Shown one piece after another: positions 61,001 to 64,000 of a DNA stretch of 64,000 bases. The position numbers were made by a program, and so were the translations under genes. The stretch lies in the NCBI RefSeq assembly GCF_932526225.1, contig NC_064035.1:4091501-4155500 (forward strand), written 5' to 3'. The first letter of the stretch is position 1. The number at the start of each line of letters is the position of its first letter. The notes beneath the pieces are model-generated. The model had not been told where the DNA came from. It saw only the letters and a program-made list of their open reading frames with translations, and did no database searches. Source of the stretch: Nematostella vectensis. Its lineage: Eukaryota; Cnidaria; Anthozoa; Actiniaria; Edwardsiidae.

Positions 61001-64000
61001 TAAACATGCATCTGAGATTACAACAGTGAATTATTTTGGTCTACCTGTGTCAAAAAGGAGGTAGCGTAACCGACTTCTTTGACATCCGGGTAACCAAGCG
61101 ACCGCTCGTTATTGTAAAACTCGTCCAGGATTGGTCGGATCTCCTCTGCAATCTGCTGTGCGTGGCTTGACGTCTTGTACGCATGCACCATGTCTCGGAC
61201 TGGCTGATGTGACGAGTCCATCAAAACAACCGCGGAGTCTAGAGCAAAATGAATTGAAATCATCAGGCCACATCCACTGTGACGACTCTATCACTCTTAC
61301 CCTAATGAGCATAGAGCTAATTTAGGGCGATGTTTATCTTGCACGCGTGTTTTTCGCGCAAAATTTGGGGGTAGTCCATGAACTGGCCGACATTTTGTTT
61401 AATAGTCTAGCCGCGCGAGCCAAAATGGCAAGATGGAGATTTTACGCTAAAATCAACACGTGCAAGCAGGCTAAGCTTGCTATGACTGCCAGTTAGCTAC
61501 GTGTCGAGAGACAGCAAAACTAGCTTGTTATGACTGCCAGTTAGCTACGTGTCGAGAGACAGCAAAACTAGCTTGTTATGACTGCCAGTTAGCTACGTGT
61601 CGAGAGACAGCAAAACTAGCTTGTTATGACTGCCAGTTAGCTGTGTGAGAGACAGCAAAACTAGCTTGCTATGACTGGCAGTTAGAGACAGCAAAACTAG
61701 CTTGTTATGACTACCAGTTAGCTACGTGTCGAGAGACAGCAAAACTAGCTTGTTATGACTACCAGTTAGCTACGTGTCGACAGACAGCAAAACTAGCTTG
61801 TTATGACTGCCAGTTAGCTACGTGTCGAGAGACAGCAAAACTAGCTTGTTATGACTGCCAGTTAGCTACGTGTCGAGAGACAGCAAAACTAGCTTGTTAT
61901 GACTACCAGTTAGCTGTGTTGGGAGACAGCAAAACTAGCTTGTTATGACAGCCAGTTAGCTGTGTGAGAGACAGCAAAACTAGCTTGCAATGACTGCCAG
62001 TTATCTGTGTCGAGAGACAGCAAAACTAGCTTGCTACGACTGCCAGTTATCTGTGTCGAGAGACAGCAAAACTAGCTTGCTACGACTGCCAGTTATCTGT
62101 GTCGAGAGACAGCAAAACTAGCTTGCTATGACTGCCAGTTAGCTACGTGTCGAGAGACAGCAAAACTAGCTTGTTATGACTGCCAGTTAGCTGTGTAGAG
62201 AGACAGCAAAACTAGCTTGTTATGACAGCCAGTTAGCTGTGTCGAGAGACAGCAAAACTAGCTTGTTATGACTACCAGTTAGCTGTGTTGGGAGACAGCA
62301 AAACTAGCTTGTTATGACTACCAGTTAGCTGTGTTGGGAGACAGCAAAACTAGCTTGTTATGACTGCCAGTTAGCTGTGTCGAGAGACAGCAAAACTAGC
62401 TTGTTATGACTGCCAGTTAGCTACGTGTCGAGAGACAGCAAAACTAGCTTGTTATGACTACCAGTTAGCTGTGTCGAGAGACAGCAAAACTAGCTTGTTA
62501 TGACTGCCAGTTAGCTACGTGTCGAGAGACAGCAAAACTAGCTTGTTATGACTACCAGTTAGCTGTGTTGGGAGACAGCAAAACTAGCTTGTTATGACTG
62601 CCAGTTAGCTGTGTCGAGAGACAGCAAAACTAGCTTGTTATGACTGCCAGTTAGCTGTGTAGAGAGACAGCAAAACTAGCTTGTTATGACAGCCAGTTAG
62701 CTGTGTCGAGAGACAGCAAAACTAGCTTGTTATGACTGCCAGTTAGCTACGTGTCGAGAGACAGCAAAACTAGCTTGTTATGACTGCCAGTTAGCTACGT
62801 GTCGAGAGACAGCAAAACTAGCTTGTTATGACAGCCAGTTAGCTGTGTAGAGAGACAGCAAAACTAGCTTGTTATGACAGCCAGTTAGCTGTGTAGAGAG
62901 ACAGCAAAACTAGCTTGTTATGACAGCCAGTTAGTTGTGTCGAGAGACAGCAAAACCCCACGGTTTTTCTCCGGCCACCTCTCTACGGCTTACCGGTGGA
63001 TCCAGAAACAGCGCCTTGATTTGCATTTATTACATCCATGAAGAAGTCCGGCGGATTATTGTGAGCTTCGCAAGAGTAACCTAAGGGGACATTATACCAG
63101 TCAGAGTGTTTTTTTTTTCAGATTGGGATAGCAGTAGAAATTCGGGGGTTTGTAACTTGGCTCTTGACAATTTTTGTACAGCATTTCTATCTTTCATAAA
63201 GGTGAGGGGGAAGCCCCTTGAATCCCACCCCTAAGTTCACCGCTATAAGTCGGTAAACTAAACTCGAGTCTTCTTTAGTCATATGTTTTGTTGTGGGAGG
63301 CTCGAAATGTTAAAAGTGCCTCACCCTTGTCTCATCAACATGAATTGCAAGTTCAATTAACTATGGTTCAACTCACCAATTTTGTCGAAATAAACGAGAG
63401 CGTCACTAGCCAGGCCTTGGTAGACCATATCTCCCACGGAGAGGAGTATCATGCTGTCAAATAGCTTGAAGATCGAGTAGCGAGGCTGGTGAATGGAGAA
63501 GATGATGGTCTTTCCTCGCCTGCCCAGCCTAGAGATGCAACAGATACAGAACACGTAGCGCTCTTTCTACCACGGCGAAAACACTACAGGTCTTTTTAGA
63601 GAGCAACCACAACCCCCCCCCCCCCCTCCCCATCCTCACCCCAGTACACCTCTTCCAACAAGAGTACACCATTCTAAAATGCAGGTCAGTTCAGTGTTTT
63701 GTGATAGGCTTCAGTGTAGATATTTTTTGTTTCAGTTTACTTTCGCGACACTTATTTTCGCGTCACTTGATATCTTTTAAATAAAATTAGCGGCAAGTTT
63801 CATGTAATAATGTACAGAAAACAGTTTCATGGGGAAAAGAACTAACGTGTGGAGCAGACGAATGACGGTACATGCGGTCGACGCGTCAAGGCCGGTGGTC
63901 GGCTCATCCAAAAATAGCACAGACGGCGACGTAATAAGCTCCATGCCTATACTTGTGCGCTTCCGTTCTCCTCCCGAAACTCCCCGGATGAACTCGGTCC
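46967..64000 (-). CDS. ABCG2: ABCG2-type half ABC transporter, partial (5' end beyond right edge)
   Basis: Exons in order: 63847-64000+, 63377-63528, 62994-63080, 61045-61238, 60773-60838, 52538-52620, 52045-52134, 49027-49151, 48523-48677, 48005-48094, 47678-47739, 46967-47108 (TAG). About 465 codons lie in the window and all phases agree. The visible ATPase part has the signature GVSGGERKR, Walker [13 protein letters not shown] and the H-loop SIHQPR; Walker A lies outside. The membrane domain follows human ABCG2: [60 protein letters not shown], and extracellular cysteines before TGDEYL. Such proteins dimerise and export lipophilic compounds. An 8.15-kb intron (52621-60772) encloses the VWA gene. 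Tandem arrays lie in the introns at 52234-52537 and 61472-62956. Confidence 0.93.
50029..50551. mobile_element. Possible MITE in ABCG2 intron
   Basis: Short inverted ends, GGGGGTATGATAC at the left and GTATCATACCGCC at the right, bracket an AT-rich 520-bp body. No convincing target duplication was found. Confidence 0.35.
52234..52581. repeat. 58-bp splice-donor minisatellite in ABCG2: one true exon end plus five copies
   Basis: Each unit, on the minus strand, is the last 44 nt of the 52538-52620 exon (ATATATTACAACC...CAGAATAG) plus 14 nt of intron. The copies' donor edges are at 52480, 52422, 52364, 52306 and 52248, exactly 58 bp apart. Copies read AG|GTAAGA; the real exon reads AG|GTAATA. 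Confidence 0.95.
53050..53190. repeat. Clustered direct and inverted CGTAAGCGCAA motifs
   Basis: ACGTAAGCGCAA occurs at about 53056 and 53099, with inverted versions at about 53125-53180 (TTGCGCTTACGT). It may be a small foldback element in the large ABCG2 intron; ends not defined. Confidence 0.4.
54132..54139 (+). promoter_or_regulatory. TATA box for VWA first exon a
   Basis: TATATAAG lies 88 nt upstream of the ATG at 54220. The spacing suits a short leader. Confidence 0.5.
54220..59074 (+). CDS. Secreted von Willebrand factor A domain protein, isoform a
   Basis: Exon 1a 54220-54328 joins exon 2, 58404-59074 (TAA), giving 259 aa. Exon 1a encodes a signal peptide ([17 protein letters not shown]) followed by [11 protein letters not shown]. 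Exon 2 holds one VWA domain: MIDAS DSSKS, the downstream Thr in GFTNT, and LTDGQS, so metal binding looks intact. A dibasic LAKR before the domain could be a processing site. There is no transmembrane segment or other domain. Single-VWA secreted proteins usually bind matrix or other proteins; the partner here is unknown. The gene lies in an ABCG2 intron on the opposite strand. The ATG at 54220 was chosen because it directly precedes the hydrophobic signal. Confidence 0.85.
54757..55365. repeat. 51-bp minisatellite, about 12 copies, between alternative VWA first exons
   Basis: The unit contains GAGCAAACAACGACTCGAGC, TTATCAACAGCAAGAGATCA and GAGGAGCTCTA or GAGCAACTCTA. Variants GGAGCTC and GCAACTC form two blocks. 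It lies in the intron after exon 1a. Confidence 0.92.
56347..56354 (+). promoter_or_regulatory. TATA box for VWA first exon b
   Basis: TATATAAT lies 95 nt upstream of the ATG at 56442, almost the same spacing as for exon 1a. Confidence 0.45.
56442..59074 (+). CDS. Secreted VWA protein, isoform b (alternative first exon)
   Basis: Exon 1b 56442-56535 joins the same exon 2 (58404-59074), giving 254 aa. It encodes a second signal peptide ([19 protein letters not shown]) followed by [12 protein letters not shown]. It ends in the same phase as exon 1a (one leftover C before GT), so either can splice to exon 2 without changing the frame. The shared VFWET just after the signal points to an old duplication of promoter and first exon. 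Exon 1a could also be skipped or lost in some transcripts; only RNA evidence would tell. Confidence 0.75.
57735..58170. repeat. Field of TTTACGC/GCGTAAA inverted motifs
   Basis: About 430 bp are packed with TTTACGC and its complement GCGTAAA in alternating orientation at irregular spacing. Examples: GCGTAAAGATTGCG, GACGTTTACGCATCTTTACGC, GGCGTAAAGATCATGTTTAC. No fixed period is visible. It lies in the VWA intron, ending about 230 nt before exon 2. Confidence 0.85.
59712..59717 (+). other. Candidate VWA gene poly(A) signal
   Basis: AATAAA about 640 nt after the stop, directly beside the hairpin element at 59721-59845. Confidence 0.4.
59721..59845. mobile_element. 125-bp hairpin MITE
   Basis: Inverted ends ACCCTGGGGTCCAGAGGCT and AGCCTCTGGTTTCCAGGGT pair with about three mismatches. 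The flanks AAATAAAAGT (left) and AAATAAAGGT (right) look like an imperfect target duplication that copied the AATAAA. Confidence 0.65.
61472..62956. repeat. 46-48-bp minisatellite in ABCG2 intron, about 31 copies
   Basis: The unit contains GAGAGACAGCAAAACTAGC, TTGTTATGACTGCCAGTTAG and CTACGTGTC or CTGTGTC; the last part varies between copies and sets the unit length. It lies between the exons at 61045-61238 and 62994-63080. The unit matches neither exon nor its splice sites. Confidence 0.93.

Noticed and set aside
61472-62956. Third splice-junction array
   Set aside because: The unit was compared with both flanking ABCG2 exons and their splice sites; no match was found.

Overview
The window is eukaryotic nuclear DNA from an invertebrate animal. 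It holds intron-rich metazoan genes with GT..AG introns, many tandem arrays, small DNA transposons and homopolymer G/C tracts. An anthozoan cnidarian such as a sea anemone is my best guess. That guess rests on overall character and is not proven. I built every gene model by eye from splice signals, reading phase and remembered protein families. The multi-exon CDS lengths close in frame (ATG9 2136 nt, SNAP-25 642 nt, KLHDC3 part 627 nt, RSPH1 675 nt), which supports the exon chains.

Layout. (1) 97-4452, + strand: 3' part of a KLHDC3-like kelch gene. (2) 7143-30117, - strand: a complete 22-exon ATG9 gene of about 23 kb whose introns carry most of the repeats in the left half. Its intron 9 holds an intronless same-strand gene (19893-21995) encoding a citrate-lyase-beta/MaoC fusion. 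(3) 31010-32997, + strand: RSPH1, a MORN-repeat radial-spoke protein, divergent from ATG9 with 892 bp between start codons. (4) 34551-42179, - strand: a SNAP-25/23 type Qbc-SNARE, with a mariner-like MITE and a nested pair of transposons in its introns. (5) 45614-46081, - strand: an unrecognised 155-aa ORF. (6) 46967 to the right edge, - strand: an ABCG2-type half transporter, running off the window. Its 8-kb intron holds, on the opposite strand, a secreted von Willebrand factor A gene (54220-59074) with two alternative signal-peptide first exons.

The most striking feature is a recurrent kind of minisatellite in which a splice junction is itself the repeat. In ATG9, the last 37 nt of exon 14 plus the first 7 nt of the intron are repeated about 70 times, filling the whole intron with consensus 5' splice sites. 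In ABCG2, the last 44 nt of an exon plus 14 nt of intron are repeated five times beyond the true exon, and the extra donors look stronger than the real one. In ATG9 intron 17, an array carries the C-rich tract and AACAG acceptor that precede exon 18. Skipping the real donor in the first two cases gives an immediate in-frame stop.

Gene-poor stretches (4453-7142, 33000-34550, 42180-45613, 46082-46966) hold simple repeats and degenerate interspersed sequence, with no gene I can support. No rRNA, intact tRNA or CRISPR array was seen.
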